Part shown: piece by piece, positions 1-8,380 of the stretch
How positions within the stretch are numbered: position 1 is the first letter of the stretch
How the letters are laid out: each line of letters opens with the position of its first letter
Assembly (NCBI RefSeq): GCF_001613245.1
Contig: NZ_BDBZ01000016.1
Span: 62,001 to 126,000 of the forward strand
DNA from: Nocardia speluncae NBRC 108251
GTDB lineage: Bacteria; Actinomycetota; Actinomycetes; Mycobacteriales; Mycobacteriaceae
Length of the DNA stretch: 64,000 nucleotides
Reading direction: 5' to 3'
Translations under genes and position numbers: made by a program
The notes under the pieces: generated by a model
Database searches by the model: none
What the model was told of the DNA's origin: nothing
Seen by the model: the letters and a program-made list of their open reading frames with translations, nothing else

Positions 1-294
1 TCCGAGCTGATCTCCGGTGGGCTGACCTCGGTACCGGAGCAGGCCGGTGTGCGCTATATAGACCGGGCCCGGTCGTATCTGATCAACCTCAGCCGGCTGG
101 GCCTGACCCATAATTCCGACGATCCTGTGGTGTTGAGCCGGTATATGGTGCTCGAGGTCCAGCCGATCGTGGAAGACGCTTTGAAAAAGGCGGGCCGAGC
201 CCCGAAAATCGTGCGCAAAAGTCTGCGCCTGACGGAATTCGGCGAGGATTTCTGCCGTACCTGTTTCACCATGGGCAACGGCCAGCAGTTCTGA
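1..294 (+). CDS. C-terminal part of a DUF4393 (Abi-alpha)-like protein
   Basis: The frame is open from base 1, so the gene begins before the window and only its last 97 residues are visible. The tail has a helical segment (RSYLINLSRLGL), a basic stretch, then LTEFGEDFCRTCF shortly before the stop. That arrangement of leucine-rich helix and a final Leu-Thr-x-x-Gly-x-x-Phe-x-x-x-Cys resembles the end of DUF4393 (Abi-alpha) proteins. The role of this family is poorly known; some members have been linked to phage abortive infection. The assignment rests on pattern memory only and the N-terminal domain cannot be seen. Confidence 0.55.
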   Translation, partial: SELISGGLTSVPEQAGVRYIDRARSYLINLSRLGLTHNSDDPVVLSRYMVLEVQPIVEDALKKAGRAPKIVRKSLRLTEFGEDFCRTCFTMGNGQQF

Positions 295-456
295 CAACCA
301 GCCTCCCACGGTCACAGAACGCGGCCCGAATCTGCCCGAAAACTACCGCTGACCGGCCCGGATTCGACTCCCGTAATATCGCCGACGCTGGATAGCAATC
401 CGATACAGATCTGAATAGCCTCCCAATTTGTCCATTTCAGGTGGGATGGTGGAGTT

Positions 457-1278
457 ATGGACCAGGGCGAGGAGCGCAACGATCCGGGGCCGGACCCGGG
501 TGGTTTTCCCCGGCGACCGGGCCAGAACAGTGACACTGCGGCCTTCTCCGGTGCCGCGCTCGCGGCGGCGCTGGGCGCCGGACTGGATATTTCACTCCCG
601 CCGCGGCTCGAACCCGAAACGGATGTGCCGTTGACCATGGGACCCGCACGACCGAACCCCTCGCCCTCGACGACACCCACCGTGTCGGAGGATGTCCTGG
701 AGATCCATCGCCTCAAGTTCCGCTATGTCCGGGCGCTGGACAGCAAACTCTGGGAGGACTTCGCCGAGACGATGATCCCGGAGGCCACAGCCACCTACAG
801 CGAATACCTGCAGTTCGAGTCCCGGGAAGCGTTCTTGACTTTCCTGCGCAACACCCTGGGCCCGCATGTCATCACCGAGCACCGCTGCGATCATCCCGAG
901 ATCGATGTGAACGGCGATCGGGCCGATGGCGTCTGGTATCTCTCCGATACGGTGCTGATTCCCGAGAACAATATGCTGCTGCGCGGTGCCGCCTTCTACA
1001 CCGACGAATACGTCCGCTGCGACGACGGCCACTGGCGGATCGCGCACACGGGCTACGAACGCACCTACGAGGTGGTGCTCTCGCTCAGCGATCTGCCCAG
1101 TCTGCGGCTGACAGCCAACCGGTGGGGGCTGATCCAGCAGTCGGACGGCGTCGAAGCCGTCGAACGCGACCCGCGCGAGACCGCGAGGCGCGACGAGACG
1201 CCCGAGGAGTCCATCGGCGGCAGCAATCAGCAGTATCCGGCTTCCGAGCACCGGGCGTTCGGCCCGCGAACCGCGTAA
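457..1278 (+). CDS. SnoaL-like (NTF2-fold) domain protein
   Basis: A 273-residue protein with a low-complexity, Pro- and Arg-rich N-terminal region (about residues 1-75) and then a SnoaL/NTF2-like domain (about 80-215). The domain shows the usual opening EIHRLKFRYVRALD, a central acidic beta region, and the YTDEYVRCDDGHWRIAHTGYERTYE segment typical of SnoaL_4 folds. Relatives include polyketide cyclases, ring-hydroxylating dioxygenase small-subunit-like proteins and many of unknown role, so no substrate can be named. The ATG is preceded by a purine-rich GGTGGAG. The gene converges on prfC with only three bases between stop codons. Confidence 0.75.
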   Translation: MDQGEERNDPGPDPGGFPRRPGQNSDTAAFSGAALAAALGAGLDISLPPRLEPETDVPLTMGPARPNPSPSTTPTVSEDVLEIHRLKFRYVRALDSKLWEDFAETMIPEATATYSEYLQFESREAFLTFLRNTLGPHVITEHRCDHPEIDVNGDRADGVWYLSDTVLIPENNMLLRGAAFYTDEYVRCDDGHWRIAHTGYERTYEVVLSLSDLPSLRLTANRWGLIQQSDGVEAVERDPRETARRDETPEESIGGSNQQYPASEHRAFGPRTA

Positions 1279-1281
1279 TTC

Positions 1282-2916
1282 TCAGTCGGCGGCGGCGACC
1301 AGCGGTTCCAAGGTGAGTTTCGGCATTTCCTTCTGGATGTACTGCAACCGCCATTTATCGCTGAACACCGCGAGTATCGCGCCGTCGCTGCGCGTGAACA
1401 CTTCTACCCCGCGCTGGCGGTCCAGTTCGGGTGCCGAATCGGCATCGGTGCGGCGGGCGATGGTGTAGGCGAGATGGTCGAGCTGGGTTTCCACCCCGAA
1501 TTCGCCCTGCATCCGGGCAGTGACCACCTCGAACTGCATAGGCCCCACCGCGGCGAGCACCGGGGAGGCGTCACCGCGGGAATCGTTGCGCAGAACCTGC
1601 ACCACGCCCTCGGAATCGAGCTGATCGATCGCCTTACGGAACTGCTTGTACTTACCGGCGCTGCGCGCCCGCAGGGCAGCGAAATGTTCCGGGGCGAACG
1701 ACGGAATCGGCGGGAACTCGACTTTCTTGTCGACGAACAGCGTGTGCCCGGGCGCGAGTGCGGTCGCGTTGACCAGGCCCACCACATCACCCGGGTAGGC
1801 GGTATCGACGGTTTCGCGTTCCCGGCCGAAGATGGTCAACGCGTATTTGGTCGCGAACGGCCGGCCGGTCTGCGCGTGGGTGACCACCATGCCGCGTTCG
1901 AACTCACCCGAGACGATGCGCATGAACGCGAGCCGGTCGCGGTGGGCGGTGTCCATCCCCGCCTGCACCTTGAACACGACAGCGCTGAACGGGTCCTGCG
2001 GGGTACGCGGGCTGCCGCCGGTATCGGCGCGCGAACCCGGCGCGGGTGCCAGCTCGACCAGCGTTTCCAGCAGCTGCCGGACACCGAAGTTCAGCATGGC
2101 CGAGGCGTAGATCACCGGTGAGGTCTGCCCGGCCAGGAACATTTCCTGATCGTGGTCCTGTCCGGTGGCCGAGAGCAGTTCGCTCTCCTCCGCAGCGGTG
2201 GTCCACGCCGCGGCCTCGCGTGCCTCGGCGGATTCGGGCGTGAGCGATTCCTCGGGCGCGATGGTGGCGCCACCGGCGGTCCGGGTGAAATGGATGTATT
2301 CGGCGGCCGCGCCCTCGGGGCCGCGGCGCAGCAGACCACGGAAATCACCCGCGATGCCGACCGGCAGGAACAGTGGGGTCGGGGTGAGACCGATCCGTTC
2401 CTCTATCTCGTCGAGGAGTTCCAGCGGGGCCCGTCCGGGACGGTCCCATTTGTTGATGACGGTGATCACCGGGATACCGCGGTGGCGGCACACCTGGAAC
2501 AGTTTCAAGGTCTGCGGTTCCAGACCCTTCGCGGCGTCGATCAGCATCACCGCGGCATCCACCGCCGTCAGGACCCGGTAGGTGTCCTCGGAGAAATCGG
2601 AGTGGCCCGGAGTGTCGACGAGATTGATCACATTGTCGATATCGGAGCCCGCGGCCCGGTAGTTGAACTGCAGCGCGGTGGAGCTCACCGAGATACCGCG
2701 CGCCTTCTCCATCTCCATCCAGTCCGAGACGGTGGATTTGCGGCCCGCCTTACCGTGGATGGCACCGGCCTCGGAGATCTTGCGGGCATGCAGCGCGAGC
2801 GCTTCGGTGAGCGTCGATTTACCTGCGTCGGGATGCGAGATCACGGCGAAGGTGCGGCGCCGCGACACCTCGCCGGCCAATCCGCGCGCGGCGGAGCCCT
2901 CGGTGGAGGCGGTCAA
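1282..2916 (-). CDS. prfC: Peptide chain release factor 3 (RF3)
   Basis: RF3 is a translational GTPase that recycles RF1/RF2 from the ribosome after peptide release. The G domain is complete: SHPDAGKSTLTEA (P-loop), the GIS switch I region, DTPGHSDF (G3) and NKWD (G4), followed by the RF3-specific domains and PMQFEV near the C-terminus. I place the start at the TTG at 2916, giving a 544-residue protein beginning LTASTEG before SRRRTFAVISHPDAGK, which matches the usual RF3 N-terminus. An upstream extension stays open to 3084 but is Arg/Ser-rich and unlike RF3. The gene is divergent from rplY. Confidence 0.93.
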   Translation of the reverse strand: MTASTEGSAARGLAGEVSRRRTFAVISHPDAGKSTLTEALALHARKISEAGAIHGKAGRKSTVSDWMEMEKARGISVSSTALQFNYRAAGSDIDNVINLVDTPGHSDFSEDTYRVLTAVDAAVMLIDAAKGLEPQTLKLFQVCRHRGIPVITVINKWDRPGRAPLELLDEIEERIGLTPTPLFLPVGIAGDFRGLLRRGPEGAAAEYIHFTRTAGGATIAPEESLTPESAEAREAAAWTTAAEESELLSATGQDHDQEMFLAGQTSPVIYASAMLNFGVRQLLETLVELAPAPGSRADTGGSPRTPQDPFSAVVFKVQAGMDTAHRDRLAFMRIVSGEFERGMVVTHAQTGRPFATKYALTIFGRERETVDTAYPGDVVGLVNATALAPGHTLFVDKKVEFPPIPSFAPEHFAALRARSAGKYKQFRKAIDQLDSEGVVQVLRNDSRGDASPVLAAVGPMQFEVVTARMQGEFGVETQLDHLAYTIARRTDADSAPELDRQRGVEVFTRSDGAILAVFSDKWRLQYIQKEMPKLTLEPLVAAAD

Positions 2917-3299
2917 CGGAGGAAACCTTTCGCGGGGAGATCGGGAACAACCGTCCAGGTTACGTGATGGCGCGACCGGAGCCGATGCCCGGTCAACGCT
3001 GCGGTCCCGGGACCCGGCCTCCAGCGCCGAGTGCAGCGAGGCCCTGTGCGGTTTCGGCCCGCAAACCCGCGCGCCGGTAATCACAGCCCCTCCCGATTCC
3101 GGACTTTCAGGGCCGCTGGGTTACAGTATTCGGGTTGTCTCGGCGAGGGTTCGCAATCTTGCGGCACCGTGATCGGCGCGGCGCGGCTTCCGGCCGCTTG
3201 CGTTCGGTCTTCGCCTGACGAGCAGACCACCTGACCAGGGGCGCGATTTCCCTGGCAACCGCCCATAAGCCCGGTAGAGCCCGTAGGAGTTATCTAGTC
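2917..3299. other. Intergenic region between prfC and rplY
   Basis: About 380 bases between the divergent prfC and rplY starts. It should hold both promoters. A TACAGTAT near 3122-3129 could be a -10 element for rplY, without a convincing -35. A purine-rich TAGGAG lies about 10 bases before the rplY ATG. No supported gene was seen here. Confidence 0.4.
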
Positions 3300-3899
3300 A
3301 TGTCCGACGTCAACCTTCTCGAAGCGAAGATCCGCACCGAGTTCGGCAAGGGTGCCGCGCGCCGCACCCGCCGCGCGGGCAACGTTCCGGCGGTCCTGTA
3401 CGGGCATCAGTCCGATCCGCAGCATCTGTCGCTGAATGCGCTGTCGTTCGCCGCCATCCTGCGCCAGCACGGCACCAACGCGGTGCTGAACCTGGACATC
3501 GACGGTAAAAAGCAGCTGGCGCTGACCAAATCGGTCGTGGTGCACCCGATCCACCGTTACATCGAGCACGCCGATCTGCTGATCGTGCGGCGTGGTGAAG
3601 CGGTTACCGCCGATGTGCCGATCAACCTGACCGGTGAGGCCGCCGCGGGCACCCTGGTGACCCAGGAGGTCACCACTGTTTCCGTTTCCGCCGATGCCCT
3701 GAACATCCCCGAATCGATCGACGTTTCGATCTTCAACGCCGAGGCCGGCACTCAGATCACCGCCGGTGCGATCGAACTGCCCAAGGGTGTCAGCCTGGCC
3801 GGCGATCCCGAGGCGCTGCTGGTCAACATTGTCGAGGCCCGCGCCACCGCCGAGCCGGAGGCCGAGGGCGAGGCCGCCGAGGGCGAAACCGCCGAATAG
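3300..3899 (+). CDS. rplY: 50S ribosomal protein bL25 (Ctc form)
   Basis: A two-domain bL25 of 199 residues. The N-terminal 5S-rRNA-binding domain (about 1-95) contains RTEFGKGAARRTRRAGNVPAVLYG, whose first part is diagnostic of the family, and the C-terminal Ctc/TL5 beta domain (about 100-185) is followed by an acidic Glu/Ala tail. The protein binds 5S rRNA in the large subunit; the long form is linked to general stress in Gram-positives. A TAGGAG lies upstream of the ATG. pth follows after 19 bases, the common actinobacterial rplY-pth pairing, so the two are probably cotranscribed. Confidence 0.95.
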   Translation: MSDVNLLEAKIRTEFGKGAARRTRRAGNVPAVLYGHQSDPQHLSLNALSFAAILRQHGTNAVLNLDIDGKKQLALTKSVVVHPIHRYIEHADLLIVRRGEAVTADVPINLTGEAAAGTLVTQEVTTVSVSADALNIPESIDVSIFNAEAGTQITAGAIELPKGVSLAGDPEALLVNIVEARATAEPEAEGEAAEGETAE

Positions 3900-3918
3900 G
3901 ACGGGGTCACCTTCCACG

Positions 3919-4494
3919 ATGGCCGATACCGTGCCGGCGCTCGTCGTCGGTCTGGGCAATCCGGGTCCCGAGTACGAACGCACCCGGCACAACGTGGGTT
4001 TTCTGGTCGCCGATTCGCTCGCGGAGCGGATCGGCGGCCGTTTCGCCGTCCACAAGAAGTCGGGCACCGACCTGTTGCAGGCCCGGCTGGACGGGCGGCA
4101 GGTGCTGATCGCGAAACCGCGGTCGTATATGAACCTGTCGGGGCGGCCGGTATCGGCATTGGCCCGCTTCTTCTCCGTGCCGCCCACTGACGTGATCGTC
4201 GTGCACGACGAGCTGGATCTGCCGTTCGGCGCGGTCCGGTTGAAACGCGGTGGCGGCGAGGGCGGCCACAACGGGCTCCGCTCGATTTCCGGCGCCCTGA
4301 CCACCAAGGACTATCTGCGTACCCGCATCGGGATCGGCCGCCCGCCCGGCCGCCAGGATCCGGCCGATTTCGTGCTCAAACCGTTCGCGTCGGCCGAGCG
4401 TAAAGAGCTGCCCGTGGTGGTCGAGCAGGCGGCCGACGCGGTCGAACTGCTGCTGCGGGTGGGTTTGGAAACCGCGCAGAACCAGCTGCACTGA
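3919..4494 (+). CDS. pth: Peptidyl-tRNA hydrolase
   Basis: Pth cleaves the ester bond of peptidyl-tRNAs dropped from stalled ribosomes, freeing tRNA. The 191-residue product has the family hallmarks: GLGNPGPEYERTRHNVGF with the substrate-binding Asn and catalytic His, KPRSYMNLSG, VVHDELDLPFG with the essential Asp, and KRGGGEGGHNGLRSI. Length and motifs are standard. It sits directly behind rplY, so its level is likely tied to translation capacity. No terminator hairpin was recognised after it; the next feature is an operator-like palindrome of the toxin-antitoxin pair. Confidence 0.96.
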   Translation: MADTVPALVVGLGNPGPEYERTRHNVGFLVADSLAERIGGRFAVHKKSGTDLLQARLDGRQVLIAKPRSYMNLSGRPVSALARFFSVPPTDVIVVHDELDLPFGAVRLKRGGGEGGHNGLRSISGALTTKDYLRTRIGIGRPPGRQDPADFVLKPFASAERKELPVVVEQAADAVELLLRVGLETAQNQLH

Positions 4495-4539
4495 CGCCTG
4501 GACTCCGATGATTGATCGCCGCGTCAGGCCGATACTCTA

Positions 4540-4560
4540 CGTAACACATTTTGTGTTACG
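4540..4560. promoter_or_regulatory. Palindromic operator of the RHH/MazF operon
   Basis: A perfect inverted repeat with 9-base arms (CGTAACACA and TGTGTTACG) around a TTT spacer ends nine bases before the antitoxin ATG. Its position suits an autoregulatory site for a ribbon-helix-helix antitoxin that shuts off its own promoter. It is visible directly in the sequence; the binding protein is inferred. Confidence 0.7.
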
Positions 4561-4569
4561 CTCGATTTC

Positions 4570-4794
4570 ATGGGAACGCTCAACGTACGTACCGATGAGG
4601 CAATGGAAACCGCGTTGGCCGAACTGACGTCCGGCACCAATCGGAGCCGGACGGAAGCGGTTCGTTACGCACTCTTGCACACGTACAAGGAACTCATCCT
4701 GCAACAGGCGTCTGCCGATGCGGAACGCCTCGCCGAAGATCTGGATGATCAGGCCGAGATGCTGGCCATTCAGCGGTTTATGGGTGTGGCGTGA
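4570..4794 (+). CDS. Ribbon-helix-helix antitoxin
   Basis: A 74-residue protein opening with a beta strand (GTLNVRTDEAM) followed by a helix-turn-helix-like pair containing NRSRTEAVRYALL, the typical RHH/MetJ-Arc arrangement. The acidic C-terminal tail (AERLAEDLDDQAEML) would be the part that binds and neutralises the toxin. The last base of its TGA is shared with the toxin start (GTGA overlap), indicating translational coupling. A palindrome just upstream fits autorepression. Family-level name only; VapB-, MazE- and ParD-type proteins look alike at this length. Confidence 0.8.
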   Translation: MGTLNVRTDEAMETALAELTSGTNRSRTEAVRYALLHTYKELILQQASADAERLAEDLDDQAEMLAIQRFMGVA

Positions 4795-5111
4795 TCCTTC
4801 GGGGGGCGATCTACGAAATCAAGGGAATACCGGGAGCCCGGGGGCACGAACAGCAGGGGCGCCGGTACGCGGTCATCGTCCAGTCGGACCGCTTTTCTTC
4901 CAGTGCGATCATCGTCGCCTTGACGTCGGGCAGTGCCGGGCCCGCGATCTACCGGCCCGAGATCGAACTCGACGGCACTCGCACCCGCATACTTGCCGAT
5001 CAGATCTACACTGTCGCGCCGGAACGGTTGGGCGACTTCAAAGGCAGCCTCGATGGTAGAGAACTCACCGAATTGGACCGCGCCCTGATGCTGAAGCTCG
5101 GCCTCTTCTGA
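4791..5111 (+). CDS. MazF/PemK-like mRNA interferase toxin
   Basis: A 106-residue protein with the PemK/MazF SH3-like barrel pattern: an opening RGAIYEI, then GRRYAVIVQSD (the conserved RPxxVVQ-like strand), IIVALTSG, an RPEIELDG strand, and ADQIYTVAPERLGDFKGSL, which matches the usual D(Q)-x-x-TVD--RL segment. MazF-family toxins are sequence-specific endoribonucleases. The start is a GTG overlapping the antitoxin stop. It converges on egtD 9 bases downstream. Catalytic residues cannot be verified without alignment. Confidence 0.8.
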   Translation: MILRGAIYEIKGIPGARGHEQQGRRYAVIVQSDRFSSSAIIVALTSGSAGPAIYRPEIELDGTRTRILADQIYTVAPERLGDFKGSLDGRELTELDRALMLKLGLF

Positions 5112-5120
5112 ACGCCACGG

Positions 5121-6092
5121 TCAGACGCGGGCGGCGAGGGTCAGGGCGAAACGATCGTCGGGGTCTGTCCAGGTGTGCTCCGATACGAAGCCCGCGGCGC
5201 GGAGTTCGCTGTCCAGGCCGGTGGGACGGAATTTCGCGGAGATTTCGGTGCGTAGCTCTTCACCGCGGGCGAATTGCACGGTGAGGTCCAGGTCGGCCAC
5301 GGTGACCTCCATATCCGCGGTGGCCACCAATCGCATTTCTATCCATTCGTTTTTCGTATCCCAGTGCGCGATATGGTCGAACGCCGCGGGGTCGAAATCG
5401 GCTCCCAACCGAGTATTGAGGACGTGCAGCACATTTCGGTTGAATTCCGCGGTGATACCGGCGGCGTCGTCGTAGGCGGGGACCACGATCGACGGGTCCA
5501 CCACCAATCCTGCACCGATCAGTAGCTGTTCCCCGGGTTCGAGCACATCACGAATACCGCCGAGAAATTCGGCGCGTTCCGCGGGCACCATATTGCCGAG
5601 TGTGCCGCCGAGGAAAGCGATCATCCGCCGCCCGCCGCGCGGCAGGGTTGCCAGGGTGTCGGTGAAATCGCTGACCACACCGTGCACGGCCAGGCCGGGG
5701 AACTCCAGCGCGACCTCCGCTGCGGAAGACCGCAGTGCCGATTCCGAAACATCCTGCGGCACATATGTTTTCAATGGCCCTTCGGCGGTGAGGGCAGTGA
5801 GTAGCAGGCGGGTCTTACTGGCCGAACCCGAACCCAGCTCGACCAGCACCTCCGCCTGCGCCGTCCGCGCGATCGCCCCCGCGACCTTCTCCAGTAGATC
5901 CCTTTCGGTGCGGGTGGGGTAGTACTCGGGCAGGGCCGTGATCTGCTCGAACAGATCACTACCGCGAGCATCGTAGAACCATTTGGGCGGCAGCCATTTC
6001 GGGCTGTCGGTGAGACCGCGCCGGGCGTCGGCGTGCAGGGCTGCCGTCAGGTCGGCGTCGGTGAGGTGGACTTCCACAGTGGGTTCGTTCAC
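5121..6092 (-). CDS. egtD: L-histidine N-alpha-methyltransferase EgtD
   Basis: EgtD trimethylates histidine with SAM to make hercynine, the first committed step to ergothioneine. The 323-residue product has the DUF2260/Methyltransf_33 features: KWLPPKWFYDARGSDLF with EQITALPEYYPTRTE near the N-terminus, the SAM motif LVELGSGSASKTRLLL (around residue 77), and FLGGTLGNM. I chose the GTG at 6092 because it overlaps the egtC stop as GTGA and gives the standard length. It is the last gene of the minus-strand egt operon, after egtA, egtB and egtC. Confidence 0.95.
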   Translation of the reverse strand: MNEPTVEVHLTDADLTAALHADARRGLTDSPKWLPPKWFYDARGSDLFEQITALPEYYPTRTERDLLEKVAGAIARTAQAEVLVELGSGSASKTRLLLTALTAEGPLKTYVPQDVSESALRSSAAEVALEFPGLAVHGVVSDFTDTLATLPRGGRRMIAFLGGTLGNMVPAERAEFLGGIRDVLEPGEQLLIGAGLVVDPSIVVPAYDDAAGITAEFNRNVLHVLNTRLGADFDPAAFDHIAHWDTKNEWIEMRLVATADMEVTVADLDLTVQFARGEELRTEISAKFRPTGLDSELRAAGFVSEHTWTDPDDRFALTLAARV

Positions 6093-6925
6093 GATGGCAG
6101 ACTCTCTGTCGCGGTGGCTCCGGCCGGCTCCAGTGGTTCGATATTCAGCCGGCCGGGTTCGGCATGGACGACCACACGGTCGGGTAGCGACTGCCACCGC
6201 GGATCGTCGTCGTACGGTTCGGAGGACAGGATCGCGAAATCGTCGGTGACCAGCGCCGACAGCGAGTGGTAGCAGGTGCTCGCCCAGAGCGCGCGCCCGT
6301 CGCCGATCAGCAGGTTCAATCGGGCGTCGGGCGCATGGTGCAGCACCGTGGTCACCAGCAGGCGCACGGCGGTGCCGGGGTCTTCGGCGAGACCCGCCGG
6401 GGTATCGGGGTCGAGCAGGCGGCGCAGCAGCACCCACAGCGCGGCGGAATCGGTGAGCGCTTCGGCTTCGAGTAGGTGGCTGGTTTCGTAGCGGCGGGTC
6501 AATCCCGTGCGGGTGGCGGCCACATCGAGATCGGACAGGACGGCGGTGAGCACCGGCCGCCAGTGCGGAATCACCCCGTTGTGGCTGAACGCCCACCGAT
6601 CCCACAGGAACGGCGCGCACGCCGATCGCTGCACCGGCATCCCGACGGTGGCCGACCGGACACTGCCCAGGACGGCACGGGAGGTGAGCAGCGGAAGTAC
6701 TTCCTCCACCGCGGGGTCGGTCCAGATCGGGTCGGGATTGCGGTAGTGGGTCACCGCCGCCGGGGCCGGACCCCACCAGGCGACCCCGAACCCGTCGGCA
6801 TTGATGGTGCCGCCGCCACGCATATCCCGCGGCGCCCACGATTGGGTGCGCAGCGAATGCGGTCCGCGCAGCAGGAGCTCGCCCACCGATGCCGGTGGGC
6901 CCACATAACCCAGATGACGGCACAT
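6089..6925 (-). CDS. egtC: Gamma-glutamyl-hercynylcysteine sulfoxide amidohydrolase EgtC
   Basis: EgtC removes the glutamyl group from gamma-glutamyl-hercynylcysteine sulfoxide. It is a class II glutamine amidotransferase-fold hydrolase: the sequence begins Met-Cys-Arg-His, so the nucleophile is Cys2 exposed by methionine removal, followed by GGGTINADGFGVAWW, GSVRSATVG and FSHNG. Two ATGs are adjacent (6928 and 6925); the one at 6925 puts Cys immediately next. Product about 278 residues. The start region overlaps the egtB stop and the stop overlaps the egtD start, so the genes are translationally coupled. Confidence 0.95.
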   Translation of the reverse strand: MCRHLGYVGPPASVGELLLRGPHSLRTQSWAPRDMRGGGTINADGFGVAWWGPAPAAVTHYRNPDPIWTDPAVEEVLPLLTSRAVLGSVRSATVGMPVQRSACAPFLWDRWAFSHNGVIPHWRPVLTAVLSDLDVAATRTGLTRRYETSHLLEAEALTDSAALWVLLRRLLDPDTPAGLAEDPGTAVRLLVTTVLHHAPDARLNLLIGDGRALWASTCYHSLSALVTDDFAILSSEPYDDDPRWQSLPDRVVVHAEPGRLNIEPLEPAGATATESLPS

Positions 6926-8262
6926 CATGCCTCCCGTGGGTCCAGGGTGCGGGCCAGCCGAAACCCCGAGAAGATCTGCCGGCGGATCGGATGATCCCAG
7001 TTGCGGAAGGTACCGCGGCAGGCGACCGGGTCGGTGCCGAACGAACCACCTCGCAGCACCCGGTAGTCGCCGCCGAAGAAGACCTCCGAATACTCGCGGT
7101 AGGGGAAGGCGCGGAACCCGGGATACGGGTGGAATCCCGAGGAGGTCCACTCCCAGACGTCGCCGATGAGCTGATGCACGCCCGCCGCCGACGCACCCGC
7201 CGGATAGGCGCCGATATCGGCCGGCTCCAGATGACGCTGACCCAGGTTGGCGGTGGCCGGGCCGGGCTCGGTATCGCCCCACGGGTAGGTGCGGGTGCGG
7301 CCGGTATCGGGGTCGTAGCGGGCGGCTTTCTCCCATTCGGCTTCGGTGGGCAGGCGTTTACCCGCCCACGTGGCGTAGGCCTGCGCTTCGAACCAGCACA
7401 CGTGCACCACCGGCTGTTGCGGCCGGACCGGGCGGCGCACCCCGAATACGCGTCGCCACCACTGCCCGGCGGAATCACGTTCCCAGAATCCGGGCGCGGT
7501 GAGCTCGCCCTCGTGCCGATGCTCCCAGCCGCGCTCGGACCACAATTCCCGCCGGTCGTACCCGCCGTCGGCGATGAATTCCAGGTACTGCCCGTTGCTG
7601 ACCGGGGCGGCGTCGATCGCGAAGGCGGGGACGTGCACGGGGTGGGCCGGGCGCTCGTTGTCCAGGGCCCACGGGTCGGTGGAGGTTCCCATGGTGAACT
7701 CGCCCGCCGGAATCAGGACTTCCCCGCGCACCGCGCTGTCGGCGACCGGTGGTGCCGCCGCGGACAGTACCGGGGGCCCGGCGCGCAACTGATGGGTGGC
7801 CAGCATGGTTTCGTCGTGCTGCTGTTCGTGCTGGGCGATCATGCCGAACACGAAACCGCCGTCGACCAGCTCGTCGCCCTGCAAGGGGCTGTGTTCGAGC
7901 ACATCCCACACCTTTTCCCGCACGGTGTCCACGTATTCGCGGGCCTCGCCCGGATTCAGCAGCGGTAGGTGCGGACGGTCCGGCCGGGCATGTTCGAACG
8001 CGTCGTAGAGGTAGTCGATATCGGCGCGCACCGGGTCGCGGCCGCCGGCATCACGGACCAGCCACAGCTCCTCCTGATTGCCGATATGGGCGAGATCCCA
8101 CACCAGCGGGCTCATCAGCCGGGAATGCTGTGCGACGAGTTCGGCCTCGTCCACGGAATCGGTGAGCGCAATGGTCCGCTGCCGGGCTCGCTGTAGCGTC
8201 GACGCGATATGTTCGCGCAGCCGCTCGGTACCGGATCGATCGGTGTAATGCTGGGTGGTCAC
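6925..8262 (-). CDS. egtB: Hercynylcysteine sulfoxide synthase EgtB
   Basis: EgtB is a non-haem iron enzyme that uses oxygen to join gamma-glutamylcysteine to hercynine. The 445-residue protein has a DinB-like N-terminal domain carrying candidate iron ligands (His near residue 59 in WDLAHIG and the pair in HEQQH near 145-149) and a C-terminal FGE-sulfatase domain with PAGEFTMG, EAQAYATWAGKRLPTEAEWE, WEWTSSGF and RGGSFGT, ending in RNWDHPIRRQIFSGFR. The GTG at 8262 has a GGAG upstream and gives the usual length. A dipeptide substrate is expected because egtA is in the same operon. Confidence 0.95.
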   Translation of the reverse strand: MTTQHYTDRSGTERLREHIASTLQRARQRTIALTDSVDEAELVAQHSRLMSPLVWDLAHIGNQEELWLVRDAGGRDPVRADIDYLYDAFEHARPDRPHLPLLNPGEAREYVDTVREKVWDVLEHSPLQGDELVDGGFVFGMIAQHEQQHDETMLATHQLRAGPPVLSAAAPPVADSAVRGEVLIPAGEFTMGTSTDPWALDNERPAHPVHVPAFAIDAAPVSNGQYLEFIADGGYDRRELWSERGWEHRHEGELTAPGFWERDSAGQWWRRVFGVRRPVRPQQPVVHVCWFEAQAYATWAGKRLPTEAEWEKAARYDPDTGRTRTYPWGDTEPGPATANLGQRHLEPADIGAYPAGASAAGVHQLIGDVWEWTSSGFHPYPGFRAFPYREYSEVFFGGDYRVLRGGSFGTDPVACRGTFRNWDHPIRRQIFSGFRLARTLDPREA

Positions 8263-8380
8263 GTAATCACTCCGCTCGACGGCAAGGTTCGGGTGTCCTC
8301 GGGGGCGTAGGCGCCACCCGCGGCAGCAAGGACTGCGGAGCGGGCCGGCGCCGAGCCTGCACGCTGCGCGCCGCCGGTGC

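Noticed and set aside
2917..3084. N-terminal extension of prfC
   Set aside because: The frame stays open, but the sequence is Arg/Ser-rich and unlike RF3; the TTG at 2916 gives the standard N-terminus.
6093..7478. Long open frame upstream of egtD in the same frame
   Set aside because: It runs antiparallel-free but in a shifted frame through egtC and egtB, with Arg/Pro/Ser-rich translation typical of out-of-frame GC-rich DNA.
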